Assembly (NCBI GenBank): GCA_018401735.1
Contig: JAGYKI010000013.1
Span: 16,003 to 80,002 of the forward strand
Reading direction: 5' to 3'
DNA: 64,000 nt
DNA from: Schleiferiaceae bacterium
GTDB lineage: Bacteria > Bacteroidota > Bacteroidia > Flavobacteriales > Schleiferiaceae
Shown: one piece after another, positions 19,342 to 28,421 of the stretch
How the letters are laid out: each line of letters starts with the position of its first letter
Numbering within the stretch: position 1 is the first letter of the stretch
The notes under the pieces: model-generated
Told to the model about the DNA's origin: nothing
The model's input: only the letters and a program-made list of their open reading frames with translations
Databases searched by the model: none
Position numbers and translations under genes: made by a program

Positions 19342-22300
19342 TTAAAATTTAATGTTAAAGCCTCCCATAATTGTACGTGCTTGTGGATAAAAACCGTAGT
19401 CAACACCCGCTGCTAATACACCACCAAAGTTTCCAATATCCGGGTCATAACCCTGATAATTGGTAAGAGTATATAAATTATTTACGGACACGTAAACTCG
19501 CAGGGACTCCACTTTTTGGCGAGTTAACCATTTTCTAGGAAGGGTATAACCCACTTGTAAATTTCTAATTCTGAGGAAAGAGCCATCCTCTACAAAATAG
19601 TCAGAGAATACATTATTACGAGTTGCACCTGTTGTTACACGAGGAATATCTTCGCTAGAACCTGGACCAGTCCAGCGATCAATAACGTACGTTAATTGAT
19701 TGGCATAAGGCTGCTGTCTTTCGTAGTTTCTGATGATTTCTTGACCAACAGCTGCATAAAGATTACATGAGGCATCGAAGTTTTTGTAACGACCAGTTAA
19801 ATTTAAACCGAAGGTAAAATCAGGAATAGGAGAACCTATCTTCGTTCTATCTGAGTCATCACCAAAGCTAATTACGCCATCGCCATTTTGATCTACATAA
19901 CGAAGATCACCAGGACGAGCACCGGCTTGTACTACAGGTGAATTATCGATTTCTTGTTGGCTTTGGAAGATACCATCTGTTTGTAAACCGATGTAATAAC
20001 CGATGGGCTGACCTACTTCAAAACGAGTAGCCACGTTACCACCTACCCCAAACTGAGCACCGGGAATAAAGTCAACACCATCTGGTACGCGCATTACTTC
20101 GTTAGTTAATTGCGTCATGTTAAAAGAGGTAGAGAAAACCCAGTCTTTAGTAGGATCTGTACTATAGCCTAATTCTAACTCTAATCCACGGTTAGATACA
20201 TCACCTGCATTTACAAATGGAGGGAAACCGCCAGGACCATAGGTTCCTAATAAGCCAGATACATCAGGCTGGAAAAGCAAGTCATTCGTGTTTTTAACAA
20301 AATAGTTCATGGCAAAGCTAATCTCTTTTAGAATGGTTAAATCTAAACCCACGTTAAACTGGTGGGTCGTTTCCCATTTCAAATCTGGGTTAGAAGCGCG
20401 ACCAATTGCCACACCACTCGTAATTAAATCGTCGAGAACATATACACCTTCCCCGTTAAGAAGTGCACGGTAAGCAAAGTTTGGAATCTGGTCGTTACCA
20501 GAAATACCATAACTCATACGCAGTTTACCAAAGTCGATAAAGCTTACGTCAAAAAAGCTCTCATCACTAAATACCCACGCTCCAGAAAAAGCAGGGAAAA
20601 TACCCCAGCGATTATTGGCTCCAAATTTTGATGACCCGTCGCGTCGCACTATCGCGGAAAATAAATAACGATTTAAGTAAGAATACTCTGCTCTTAAAAA
20701 GGCCGATACTAAACGCTCTTCGAATTCAAATGAACCTGCGTTGTTTAAGAAACCTCCTTCCGCCTGGTTGGCAGAGATGTCGGCAAAATCTACCGAATTA
20801 TTGGGAATGTTAAAAGCTGTTGCGTTTAAGCCACTACCCGAACGCGTAAATACCGATGTTCCTAAGGTTCCTTTCACCTTATGTTCTCTGTTAATCTGTC
20901 TCTCATAGTTTAAGAAACTCTCGAAGTTTAGATCAATATAATAATCGCGATTTTCATAAACACTAGCGCCTCTTTCCAAGAAAATACTGTCTGCGATTTC
21001 TACTCTTGGCGCGTCTAAATCGGCATTTACAGCCGTGTTTTGTGCTTTACCTGGACCGTACCAAACTAATGGTGAAAACACCTTGCCGTCCACTATGGCA
21101 GCGTTGTAGTTAAAGCGATTGGTGAAAGTGAAGTTTTCGTTGATCGTGTAAACCAACTCTTCTTTACCTACTAATTTATTTACAGCCGACTCATTATAGA
21201 TGTTTTCCATTTGAGCTACGGGGTTAATAATGTCATTAACCAATTCTAGGTAACTGTATCTCCCATCGGTTTGACGAACAGGTTCGGTAGGATATGCATT
21301 AATGGTATTATAAAGAACAGAACCTATTCCGTTCTCTGGTAATGACCGACGACTTTCATTGGTATAAAGAAGCACGCTATTGATTCGGAACTTTGTAGAC
21401 AATTCGTAAGACACATTAAAACGAGCATTGTAGCGCGTAAAGTTTGCCTTATCTAAGCCAACAATACCATCTTGGGTGTAATAAGACCCGCCGATTGAAT
21501 AGCGAGTCTTATTGGTCCCCCCATTAATGCTAATATTATAATTCTGCATGGGTGCCACTTGGAAAATTTCATTTTGCCAATCCGTTCCCTCACCTAGTTG
21601 TGTATTATTAAATGGTGCTGTTTGCCCTGCGTTAATAAAGGCATTGTTTTTTATAATCGCGTATTCATTTGCATTTAGCAAGCTTAACCGATTGGTGGTT
21701 TCCTGCATACCATAAAAGCCACTAAATTCAATTTGCGGCTTGGTATTTAATTTTCCTTTTTTGGTTTCAATGATGATTACCCCATTAGCGGCCCGTACAC
21801 CGTAAATACCAGCGGTACCATCCTTAAGTACGTTTACCGACTCAATATCAGCTGGATTTAACGCATTTAAACCCTCAGAATCGTAAACAATACCATCCAC
21901 CAAAATTAAGGGATCATTATCCCCAAAGGTTGATAGTCCACGAATTCGAATATTACTAGAACCACCAGGTGAACCAGAGTTAGAGTTAATAGTTACCCCA
22001 GAAACCTGTCCCTGTAAAGCTTGGTCAACTCTCGATAAGTTTAACTTTTTTAATTCTACTCCGTCAACTTGCGAAGTTGCACCGGTAATTTCTTTCTTGG
22101 TTGACGAACCGTAACCTACTACCACAATCTCACTTAATACAGAGGACTCTTCCTTCATGGAAACATTAATCGTTCGAGCGGAAGCAACCTTAATGGTTGC
22201 CGCTTGAAAACCAATAAACGAAAAGACTAAATCGTCGCCTGGTTTCGCTTGAATGGTATAATTTCCATCCATATCTGTTGTTGTTCCAACTGACGTTCCT

Positions 22301-22455
22301 TTTACTAGAACGTTTACACCGGGGATAGGCAGGCCATTTGCTGCTTCTTTTACTACTCCCGTAATGGCAACAGACTGCGCCTGCATCCAAATTGGAAGGA
22401 ATAGCAAAATAATAGCTGCTAACCCCTTAAAACGCCTTACATAATAATTTTTCAT
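19342..22455 (-). CDS. susC: SusC/RagA-family TonB-dependent outer-membrane transporter
   Basis: This is the outer-membrane importer of the locus, 1037 residues. A signal peptide (LFLPIWMQAQ) precedes a carboxypeptidase-D-regulatory-like domain (about 28-110, with GVNVLVKGTSVGTTTDMDG). Next comes the region SEIVVVGYGSSTKKEITGA and the plug with SNIRIRGLSTFG and the SusC signature DGTAGIYGVRAANGVI. The remaining C-terminal part is the beta-barrel, ending in an aromatic (GGFNIKF). It imports oligosaccharides with TonB-derived energy in complex with the SusD product encoded next. The promoter about 95 bases upstream shows a -33/-7 pair with a palindrome between them. Confidence 0.97.
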   Translation of the reverse strand: MKNYYVRRFKGLAAIILLFLPIWMQAQSVAITGVVKEAANGLPIPGVNVLVKGTSVGTTTDMDGNYTIQAKPGDDLVFSFIGFQAATIKVASARTINVSMKEESSVLSEIVVVGYGSSTKKEITGATSQVDGVELKKLNLSRVDQALQGQVSGVTINSNSGSPGGSSNIRIRGLSTFGDNDPLILVDGIVYDSEGLNALNPADIESVNVLKDGTAGIYGVRAANGVIIIETKKGKLNTKPQIEFSGFYGMQETTNRLSLLNANEYAIIKNNAFINAGQTAPFNNTQLGEGTDWQNEIFQVAPMQNYNISINGGTNKTRYSIGGSYYTQDGIVGLDKANFTRYNARFNVSYELSTKFRINSVLLYTNESRRSLPENGIGSVLYNTINAYPTEPVRQTDGRYSYLELVNDIINPVAQMENIYNESAVNKLVGKEELVYTINENFTFTNRFNYNAAIVDGKVFSPLVWYGPGKAQNTAVNADLDAPRVEIADSIFLERGASVYENRDYYIDLNFESFLNYERQINREHKVKGTLGTSVFTRSGSGLNATAFNIPNNSVDFADISANQAEGGFLNNAGSFEFEERLVSAFLRAEYSYLNRYLFSAIVRRDGSSKFGANNRWGIFPAFSGAWVFSDESFFDVSFIDFGKLRMSYGISGNDQIPNFAYRALLNGEGVYVLDDLITSGVAIGRASNPDLKWETTHQFNVGLDLTILKEISFAMNYFVKNTNDLLFQPDVSGLLGTYGPGGFPPFVNAGDVSNRGLELELGYSTDPTKDWVFSTSFNMTQLTNEVMRVPDGVDFIPGAQFGVGGNVATRFEVGQPIGYYIGLQTDGIFQSQQEIDNSPVVQAGARPGDLRYVDQNGDGVISFGDDSDRTKIGSPIPDFTFGLNLTGRYKNFDASCNLYAAVGQEIIRNYERQQPYANQLTYVIDRWTGPGSSEDIPRVTTGATRNNVFSDYFVEDGSFLRIRNLQVGYTLPRKWLTRQKVESLRVYVSVNNLYTLTNYQGYDPDIGNFGGVLAAGVDYGFYPQARTIMGGFNIKF

Positions 22456-22550
22456 AAGCCACGCATTAATTGTTTTATTTTAGTTGATTTTCAAATACTT
22501 ACAATCGTAACATCGCCACTATTGTACGCATCACATTTCTTAAGCTTCCC

Positions 22551-22583
22551 CAAATATATATCTTTTGGTTAAAAGTACCAAAA
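22551..22583 (-). promoter_or_regulatory. Predicted susC promoter (Bacteroidota -33/-7 type)
   Basis: On the minus strand TATATTTG (22551-22558) matches the Bacteroidota -7 consensus TAnnTTTG. TTTTG (22579-22583) lies 20 bases upstream, in the range expected for the -33 element. The inferred leader to the susC ATG is about 90 bases. Confidence 0.65.
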
Positions 22584-22584
22584 G
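22562..22584. promoter_or_regulatory. 23-bp palindromic operator candidate in the susC promoter
   Basis: CTTTTGGT and ACCAAAAG form a perfect 8-bp inverted repeat separated by 7 bases. It fills the spacer between the predicted -7 and -33 elements of susC and covers the -33 element. This is where a repressor of the operon would be expected to bind. No regulator gene is visible in the window, so the binding protein is unknown. Confidence 0.5.
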
Positions 22585-22867
22585 CAAGGTAAAAAAGAAA
22601 TTGAAGCTGCCATTCTACAAGGGCTGTAGCCTTATCTGGTTAAATAACTTTTAGTACTTAAAACTATTAGTTGTTAAATAATGCAAAACAGGCTAATTGT
22701 CCTTTGTACACTTAGCTAAACCTAAAGCCAGTTACAGAGCCTGCTATTCCATATAACCGATTATTTATCAATGATTTATGAATTTTTACCCGATTCATGT
22801 TTTTGTGCCTCCTAATTTCCTTAAAACGGCTCTGCATTTCTTATTTTGCCCAGCCGTTAATGTCCGC

Positions 22868-23695
22868 ATGAAAATTTCTAAGAAAAATATTGCCCTAAGT
22901 TTATTCGTCTTCGTAATTCTGGCTTCTTGCCGAAACCTAGGACTAAAATTAGGAAAGGAGAAGCAAAGTTTTCAGTTTGCCGGCTATCACTGGAAGACTA
23001 AAATCGGTGAGGAACGCCAAGGTCCTGGAAACAATAAATTTTCTGCGCAAGCCGCAAACCTAAGAGTCGATTGGCGGGGATATCTACATCTTAATATAAG
23101 ATCCAGTGATAGCCTTTGGTACTCTACCGAAATTATTTGCCAAACACCAATGGGCTATGGCCGATACGAAATAGAAATAAAAGGCTTATTGAGCAATTTA
23201 GACCCACACAGTGTTTTAGGGTTTTTCACCTGGGACCCTAAAAATTTCGGTAGTCAAGCTAACAGTGAAATAGACATAGAATTTTCTAAATGGGGTTACC
23301 CGCTCTCGCCAAGCTTACTTTATTATACGGCGCATCCTGTGTCCAACGGAAAACTAAACCTAGAGAGAATGTATAAATCGCCCCAGCCAACAACGCAGTG
23401 GGATGGCCTTAGCACCCATGTGATAGAATGGCGTGATACTTCTATAACATGGTCCAGCTACACTGGGAAACAGGCAGCACTGGAAAACCGAACCGACTAT
23501 TTTCACTACAGTTATCGCAATAAAAAGCGTCTGAAAAAATTGGGAGAAGAAGAAAGTAACGCGATTAGCGTTCCTAAGCCGGGTGAACAGACCAGCGCTC
23601 GCATAAATTACTGGCTGCTTTTAGATCAAGACCAGCCTCTTAGTGGCAAATGCCCGGAAATAATTATCCGTGATTTTAGATTTGAGGCTTATTAA
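22868..23695 (+). CDS. GH16-like (concanavalin A-like) lipoprotein
   Basis: This 275-residue predicted lipoprotein has the start at 22868 (MKISKKNIALSLF), which gives a clean signal with the lipobox ILASC; the frame extends upstream to 22778 with an implausible N-terminus. The motif SEIDIEFSKWG contains Glu134, Asp136 and Glu138, matching the ExDxE active-site pattern of the lichenase-like GH16 branch. The surrounding GYGRYEIEIKGLLSNLDPHSVLGFFTWD fits a GH16 jelly roll. It is transcribed divergently from susC and converges with gatC. It may be a further glucanase of the locus, but such small proteins also occur away from glucan loci and the substrate is open. Confidence 0.75.
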   Translation: MKISKKNIALSLFVFVILASCRNLGLKLGKEKQSFQFAGYHWKTKIGEERQGPGNNKFSAQAANLRVDWRGYLHLNIRSSDSLWYSTEIICQTPMGYGRYEIEIKGLLSNLDPHSVLGFFTWDPKNFGSQANSEIDIEFSKWGYPLSPSLLYYTAHPVSNGKLNLERMYKSPQPTTQWDGLSTHVIEWRDTSITWSSYTGKQAALENRTDYFHYSYRNKKRLKKLGEEESNAISVPKPGEQTSARINYWLLLDQDQPLSGKCPEIIIRDFRFEAY

Positions 23696-23698
23696 AAC

Positions 23699-23995
23699 CT
23701 AATCCTCGCGCTTTAACACCTTAGGAACACGGAAGTAATCGCTATCCTTAGCGGGAGAATTCCGCAAAGCATCTTCCTTACTAATGTTCTGCTCTACTTT
23801 ATCGGCCCGCATAATATTGCGGTCTTCATTAAGGTACACCAGAGGCTCTACTCCCTCCAAATCGAGTTCATTTATCTTATCTACGAAGCCAAGGATTTTA
23901 TCCATATCGGCCTGCATGCTCAACTTTTCCTCCTCCGAAAACTCAAGTCGCGCTAAGTGGGCTAATTTTTCAACTTCTTCTTTGGAAATTTTCAT
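23699..23995 (-). CDS. gatC: Asp-tRNA(Asn)/Glu-tRNA(Gln) amidotransferase subunit C
   Basis: This is the small subunit of the GatCAB transamidosome, which converts misacylated Glu-tRNA(Gln) to Gln-tRNA(Gln). The 98-residue sequence has the typical GatC pattern VEKLAHLARLEFSEEE near the N-terminus, the central DKILGFVDKINELDLEGVEPLVY, and the C-terminal RNSPAKDSDYFRVPKVL. Its gene is 3 bases after the plsC-like gene in the direction of transcription, so they probably share a transcript. Because asnS is present at 57.5 kb, the complex is probably needed only for glutamine. GatA and GatB are not in the window. Confidence 0.95.
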   Translation of the reverse strand: MKISKEEVEKLAHLARLEFSEEEKLSMQADMDKILGFVDKINELDLEGVEPLVYLNEDRNIMRADKVEQNISKEDALRNSPAKDSDYFRVPKVLKRED

Positions 23996-23998
23996 AAT

Positions 23999-24745
23999 CT
24001 ATAGAGATTTAAGAGGGTCTTGTAAAGTTTGCAAAATTAACTGATAACAATCCTCTTTCAAGGTGTTTGCCACGGCTTTTTTATCGCCTTCACCAGGCAC
24101 CAAAAATGAATGCACTTCTACCTTGAGTTTTCCGGGCTTGCCACGAAAAATATTATAAGGTAGCAAACGCTTGCAATCGTAAAAAGTGGCAGGAATAATC
24201 GTTATCTGATTATCTGCTGCCAAGCGAAAGGCCCCCGACTTAAATGGCGCAAGCGTTATGTCCGCGCGAGGCGCCATGCCCTCGGGGTAAATACAAACAC
24301 CTAGGCCTTCTTTTAACTTTTCCCCGGCTGCATCAAAAGACTTTCGCCGACTCGCTAAACTAGAGCGATCTACTAAAATATTGGTGCGACGGTAAAAATA
24401 CCCGAAAATGGGGAGCTTCGAAAGTTCTGCTTTGCCAATAAACAAAAAAGGGAAAGGGAAAATAGCGAAGGTTAACATGATGTCCAGCATACTGCTATGA
24501 TTGGCACAAATAATATACTGTCCATCTGCCTTGGGCTTTTCGTGCCACTTAACGGAAATGCGGTACCCACAGAGAAACAGAACCAAACGCGCCCAAATTT
24601 TCGCATAATAAAAGAAGCGCTTGTAAGTCTTAGGACTGAGCGAACTAATAAAAATAAAGGGGAACAAAAGTACGATAGCAATAAAAACTGCTATATAAAA
24701 CCACACACGAAATAGCGGTGCAAAAATGAAGCGTAAATTTTCCAC
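23999..24745 (-). CDS. plsC: 1-acyl-sn-glycerol-3-phosphate acyltransferase family protein
   Basis: This is a membrane acyltransferase of the PlsC family, which adds the second acyl chain to lysophosphatidic acid in phospholipid synthesis. It shows the catalytic NHSSMLD motif (His83 and Asp88, the HX4D box) and YPEGMAPR with Glu155 for substrate binding. One or two N-terminal hydrophobic helices (about residues 10-36) anchor it. The length of 248 residues is normal. It is upstream of gatC on the same strand and divergent from trpS. Family assignment is firm; other lysophospholipid acyltransferase activities are possible. Confidence 0.9.
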   Translation of the reverse strand: MENLRFIFAPLFRVWFYIAVFIAIVLLFPFIFISSLSPKTYKRFFYYAKIWARLVLFLCGYRISVKWHEKPKADGQYIICANHSSMLDIMLTFAIFPFPFLFIGKAELSKLPIFGYFYRRTNILVDRSSLASRRKSFDAAGEKLKEGLGVCIYPEGMAPRADITLAPFKSGAFRLAADNQITIIPATFYDCKRLLPYNIFRGKPGKLKVEVHSFLVPGEGDKKAVANTLKEDCYQLILQTLQDPLKSL

Positions 24746-24789
24746 CGCGCTAAATTAAGATAATGACCGTATTTTGTGCTTAGCCTTTA

Positions 24790-24797
24790 TACTTTTG
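24790..24797 (+). promoter_or_regulatory. Candidate -7 promoter element of trpS
   Basis: TACTTTTG matches the TAnnTTTG -7 consensus and lies 20 bases before the trpS ATG, giving a short leader. A TTTTG at 24772-24776 is closer than usual for the -33 element, so only the -7 match is supported. Confidence 0.45.
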
Positions 24798-24816
24798 TGC
24801 AAAATATTTAAAAACC

Positions 24817-25788
24817 ATGGCGCGCATTTTAACGGGCATACAAAGTAGTGGAACTCCTCACTTAGGAAACGCATTAGGGGCGATTGAGCCAGGCATTGAG
24901 CTTTCGCAAAAAAAGGATGCCGAGTCTTTTTTCTTCATTGCAGATTTACACTCTCTCACTTCCTTAAAAGATCGCGAAAAAAGGCAGGAAAGTGTTAATG
25001 CCGTTGCAGCCGCTTGGCTAGCTTTAGGTTTTGATGCCAATCGCAATTTCTTTTACCGCCAAAGTGATATCCCCGCCGTGTGCGAGTTAAATTGGTATTT
25101 AAACTGTTTTACGCCCTTCCCTATGCTGGCCAATGCGCATAGCTTTAAAGATAAAAGCGACCGCCTTGCTAATGTTAACGCAGGCCTTTTCACCTATCCC
25201 GTACTTATGGCGGCGGATATTCTATTATACGACGCCGACTTTGTACCCGTGGGTAAAGATCAGCAGCAACATTTAGAAATGACACGCGATATTGCCGGCG
25301 CCCTCAATCGCAGCGTGGGTGCAGAAATCTTAAAGCTGCCCGAGTCGGTAATTCGCGAAGACGTTAAAACCGTGCCCGGTACCGATGGCCAGAAAATGAG
25401 TAAAAGTTACGGCAATACCATTGATATTTTTTCTCCCGCCAAGCTTTTAAAAAAGCAAGTAATGGGTATTATCACCGATAGCAAGGGCATGGACGAGCCT
25501 AAGGACCCCGATAGCTGTAATGTTTTTGCACTCTATTCACTTCTCGCTTCTGCAGATGGGATTGGTGAAATGCGCGAAAATTATATCACACCCGGCTATG
25601 GTTATGGTCACGCCAAGAAGGAATTACTAAACCTCATTAACGAAAAATACGGCGCGGCGCGTGAGAAATATGACCTCCTTACCGCCAAGCCTCAGCTTAT
25701 TGAAGAGCAGCTTGTTGCCGGTGCTGAAAAAGTTAGACCGATTGCTAATGAAGTATTAGGACGCGTAAAAAATGCCCTCGGGTATTAG
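24817..25788 (+). CDS. trpS: Tryptophanyl-tRNA synthetase
   Basis: This is the cytoplasmic class I enzyme that charges tRNA(Trp). It has the HIGH-like signature TPHLGN (His15) near the N-terminus (GIQSSGTPHLGNALGA) and the KMSKS loop at residues 193-197 (GTDGQKMSKSYGN). The MAADILLYDADFVPVGKDQ segment is typical of bacterial TrpRS. The length of 323 residues is normal. The gene is divergent from plsC and convergent with lepA, with a shared hairpin terminator downstream. Confidence 0.97.
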   Translation: MARILTGIQSSGTPHLGNALGAIEPGIELSQKKDAESFFFIADLHSLTSLKDREKRQESVNAVAAAWLALGFDANRNFFYRQSDIPAVCELNWYLNCFTPFPMLANAHSFKDKSDRLANVNAGLFTYPVLMAADILLYDADFVPVGKDQQQHLEMTRDIAGALNRSVGAEILKLPESVIREDVKTVPGTDGQKMSKSYGNTIDIFSPAKLLKKQVMGIITDSKGMDEPKDPDSCNVFALYSLLASADGIGEMRENYITPGYGYGHAKKELLNLINEKYGAAREKYDLLTAKPQLIEEQLVAGAEKVRPIANEVLGRVKNALGY

Positions 25789-25811
25789 TGCAAGATATCA
25801 TTAGAACTCAC

Positions 25812-25844
25812 AAAAAAAGGCGCCACAATGGGCGCCTTTATATT
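25812..25844. terminator. Bidirectional intrinsic terminator between trpS and lepA
   Basis: AAAGGCGCC (25816-25824) and GGCGCCTTT (25831-25839) form a 9-bp GC-rich stem with a 6-base loop. It is flanked by an A-run on the left and T-rich sequence on the right, so it can end transcription from both convergent genes. Confidence 0.85.
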
Positions 25845-25859
25845 TTACTTAAAAAACCT

Positions 25860-27656
25860 TTAGTCGTTCAGCTTCAATACTGCTAAAAAAGCTTGCTGGG
25901 GAATTTCTACGTTCCCAACTTGACGCATGCGCTTTTTACCCGCTTTTTGCTTTTCTAAAAGCTTACGCTTACGCGAGATATCACCCCCGTAACATTTTGC
26001 GGTAACATCTTTACGCAGGGCACTAATGGTTTCACGCGCAATAATTTTCGCCCCAACGGCCGCTTGGATGGCAATCATAAATTGCTGACGCGGAATAAGT
26101 TCCTTTAATTTCTCACAAATTTTCTTGCCGATATCATAGGCCGAACTACTGTGAATCAAGGCGGATAAGGCATCCACGGGCTCCGCATTTAATAGTACAT
26201 CTACTTTCACCATGTCGCTTTCGCGATAGCCAGTAGGATGATAATCAAAGGAAGCATAGCCGCGCGAAATTGATTTTAAACGATCGTAAAAGTCAAAAAC
26301 AATCTCTGCTAAAGGCATATCAAAACTCATTTCTACGCGCTCGGAAGTCAAATAAACCTGATTAGTAAGTTGTCCTCTTTTTTCAATGGCTAAGTTCATT
26401 ACGGCTCCAACATAATCGGATTTAGTAATAATCTGCGCTTTGATATATGGTTCTTCCAAGTGATCTAATTTGGTAGGATCGGGAAACTCAGAAGGGTTAT
26501 TTACAATTACGCGCTGCTCTGGGTTTTTCTTCATGTAGGCGTAATACGATACGTTAGGAACGGTAGTAATAACGGTCATGTTAAACTCACGCTCTAAACG
26601 CTCTTGCACAATTTCCATGTGCAACATTCCTAAGAAGCCGCAACGGAAACCAAAACCTAGGGCCACCGATGATTCGGGCTCGAAGGTTAATGAGGCATCG
26701 TTTAATTGTAGCTTTTCTAAGGAGGCACGCAGTTCTTCAAACTCTTCCGTGTCAACCGGGTAAATTCCCGCAAACACCATAGGTTTAACGTTTTCGAAAC
26801 CTGCAATCGCTTTTGAAGCAGGTGCTTCTGCCAAAGTGATGGTATCACCCACCTTAACTTCTTTGGCTTCCTTTATACCCGAAATAAGATAGCCCACATT
26901 ACCGGTACTAATCTCTTTTAAAGGCATTTGCTTGAGGCCTAAAATTCCAATCTCATCGGCGCCATACTTGTTGCCAGTATTCATAAACATTACCTGCTGC
27001 CCTTTTTTAAGGGTGCCGTTTACCACCTTATATAAGGCTTCGATACCGCGATAAGGGTTGTAAACTGAGTCGAAGATTAAGGCTTGTAAGGGCGCATCCG
27101 GGTCACCTTCGGGTGCGGGGATACGTTTTACAATTTCTCTTAAAATATCTTGAATCCCTAAGCCCGTCTTAGCGGAAGCGAGAATAATATCGCTGTCTTC
27201 GCAGCCTAAAAGTTCAATAATCTGATCCTTCACTTCTTCCACATTAGCACTGGGAAGATCAATTTTATTTAAGACAGGAATAATTTCTAGATCATGCTCT
27301 AAGGCAAGATAGAGATTGGAGATCGTTTGCGCTTGAATTCCTTGGGCCGCATCTACGATAAGTAAAGCTCCCTCACAGGCGGCTATGGCACGCGAAACCT
27401 CATACGAGAAATCTACGTGCCCCGGTGTATCAATAAGGTTTAAAGTATAGGAAACCCCCTCTTCTACGTACTGCATTTGAATGGCGTGACTCTTAATGGT
27501 AATACCACGTTCACGTTCTAAATCCATATCATCAAGCAGCTGATTCTTCTTCTCTCGGTCCGTTATCGTCTGCGTATTTTCTAAAAGTCGATCCGCTAGT
27601 GTACTCTTGCCATGATCGATATGTGCGATAATGCAAAAGTTGCGGATAGTAGTCAT
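25860..27656 (-). CDS. lepA: Elongation factor 4 (LepA), ribosome back-translocation GTPase
   Basis: This is a translational GTPase that acts on stalled or mis-translocated ribosomes. The start at 27656 ([19 protein letters not shown]) matches the usual LepA N-terminus; an in-frame ATG two codons upstream at 27662 is also possible. G motifs are [17 protein letters not shown] and NKID. The LepA-specific C-terminal domain is seen in [20 protein letters not shown]. The length of 598 residues agrees with the family (about 600). Confidence 0.97.
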   Translation of the reverse strand: MTTIRNFCIIAHIDHGKSTLADRLLENTQTITDREKKNQLLDDMDLERERGITIKSHAIQMQYVEEGVSYTLNLIDTPGHVDFSYEVSRAIAACEGALLIVDAAQGIQAQTISNLYLALEHDLEIIPVLNKIDLPSANVEEVKDQIIELLGCEDSDIILASAKTGLGIQDILREIVKRIPAPEGDPDAPLQALIFDSVYNPYRGIEALYKVVNGTLKKGQQVMFMNTGNKYGADEIGILGLKQMPLKEISTGNVGYLISGIKEAKEVKVGDTITLAEAPASKAIAGFENVKPMVFAGIYPVDTEEFEELRASLEKLQLNDASLTFEPESSVALGFGFRCGFLGMLHMEIVQERLEREFNMTVITTVPNVSYYAYMKKNPEQRVIVNNPSEFPDPTKLDHLEEPYIKAQIITKSDYVGAVMNLAIEKRGQLTNQVYLTSERVEMSFDMPLAEIVFDFYDRLKSISRGYASFDYHPTGYRESDMVKVDVLLNAEPVDALSALIHSSSAYDIGKKICEKLKELIPRQQFMIAIQAAVGAKIIARETISALRKDVTAKCYGGDISRKRKLLEKQKAGKKRMRQVGNVEIPQQAFLAVLKLND

Positions 27657-27841
27657 CACCATTGCGAGGAAATTTTTCTCTGTTTAATGCGCGAAATTAC
27701 GTAAAAGGACTTGAGTTGAAGCTTTATTTGCAAAGAGGGGCCAAATATTATTGGCCATCTGCATAAGCACAAGTTTTATAAAAGAATTTGAAAGGCTAAA
27801 TTTGAAAACTAACGGAAGAGTAGCGATAAAGTTTTAACCCC

Positions 27842-28215
27842 ATGGAGATAACGAAAAGGCAATTTCTACCTCATTTAAACTTAGTTTTTACTTTTCTAAT
27901 AAGGTTTTAATCCCCAATATCATCACCCCCAATGGCGATGGTATTAACGATCGGTTTTTTATTCAGGCTCCCTTAAACGGAACCTCCTACGAACACATAA
28001 GTTTGAGTATTTATAATCGTCATGGCGAGAAGGTGTATGAAAACAAATCTTTCCAAAATAGCAACGACCGAGAAAATGGCTGGAATGGTGTAAATAATAA
28101 TGGGCAAGCACTTGGCAATGGCGTATATTTTTACACCATTCGTCTAAATAGCCCCAGTTTAGGCATCAGCGAAAGCTTAAACGGCAGTATTACCTTAACA
28201 AAGGGAACACGATAA
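27842..28215 (+). pseudogene. Broken T9SS type-B sorting-domain (gliding motility-associated C-terminal) protein
   Basis: An ATG at 27842 opens a 22-codon frame (MEITKRQFLPHLNLVFTFLI) that looks like the start of a signal peptide and then stops. In the next frame, from about 27901, the sequence reads VLIPNIITPNGDGINDRFF and continues to a stop at 28215 (NRHGEKVYEN, GWNGVNNNGQALGNGVYFY). This is a nearly complete gliding-motility/CHU_C-type C-terminal domain. It closely matches the C-terminus of the intact gene ending at 30785, in protein and in DNA. The likely history is loss of the central part of a paralogous gene with a frame change. Expression of a small C-terminal peptide from the ATG at 28003 cannot be excluded. 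Confidence 0.75.
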
Positions 28216-28311
28216 CTCAGTAAAAAGGGAAAAGCAGGCTCATTAATAGCCAGACTTTTCTCCGTTATTAGAATAAAATAGCCGCTCTATAAATAAGAGA
28301 GGCTTAATATT

Positions 28312-28337
28312 TTAGCTGTTTTTCTACCTTAAACTAA
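28312..28337 (+). promoter_or_regulatory. TTAGCT...AACTAA element shared by two T9SS type-B genes
   Basis: A 26-base stretch, TTAGCTGTTTTT then TACCTTAAACTAA after one extra base, closely resembles the stretch just before the secreted-protein gene at 38459. Here it lies about 85 bases before the ATG at 28422. The ends form an imperfect inverted repeat. Function unknown; a shared promoter or operator is the simplest idea. Confidence 0.4.
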
Positions 28338-28421
28338 ATGAGGCGCATGGATAATGGGTTAATGATTGGTAAATATGAACTTTTGCTTTAAGTTCGTAGC
28401 CGGATATATATAATTGGACAA

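Larger units (their letters stand above)
22456..22867. other. Intergenic control region between divergent susC and GH16-like genes
   Basis: These 412 bases carry no convincing gene. The region is AT-rich. The susC-proximal part has the promoter and palindrome described separately. The part next to the plus-strand gene includes an in-frame but implausible upstream extension from 22778. No second clear promoter could be assigned for the plus-strand gene. Confidence 0.6.

Noticed and set aside
19338..19406. N-terminal extension of susD into susC
   Set aside because: The signal peptide begins at 19337, 4 bases after the susC stop.
22778..22867. N-terminal extension of the GH16-like lipoprotein
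   Set aside because: The extension does not look like a signal, while the start at 22868 gives a clean lipobox.
27735..27770. GGCCAA/TTGGCC hairpin upstream of lepA
   Set aside because: A six-base stem without a T-run in either direction is too weak to call a terminator or riboswitch.
28381..28416. Promoter with TTTTG and TATAATTG before the gene at 28422
   Set aside because: The spacer is too long (23 bases) and the -7 match is poor; the leader would be almost absent.
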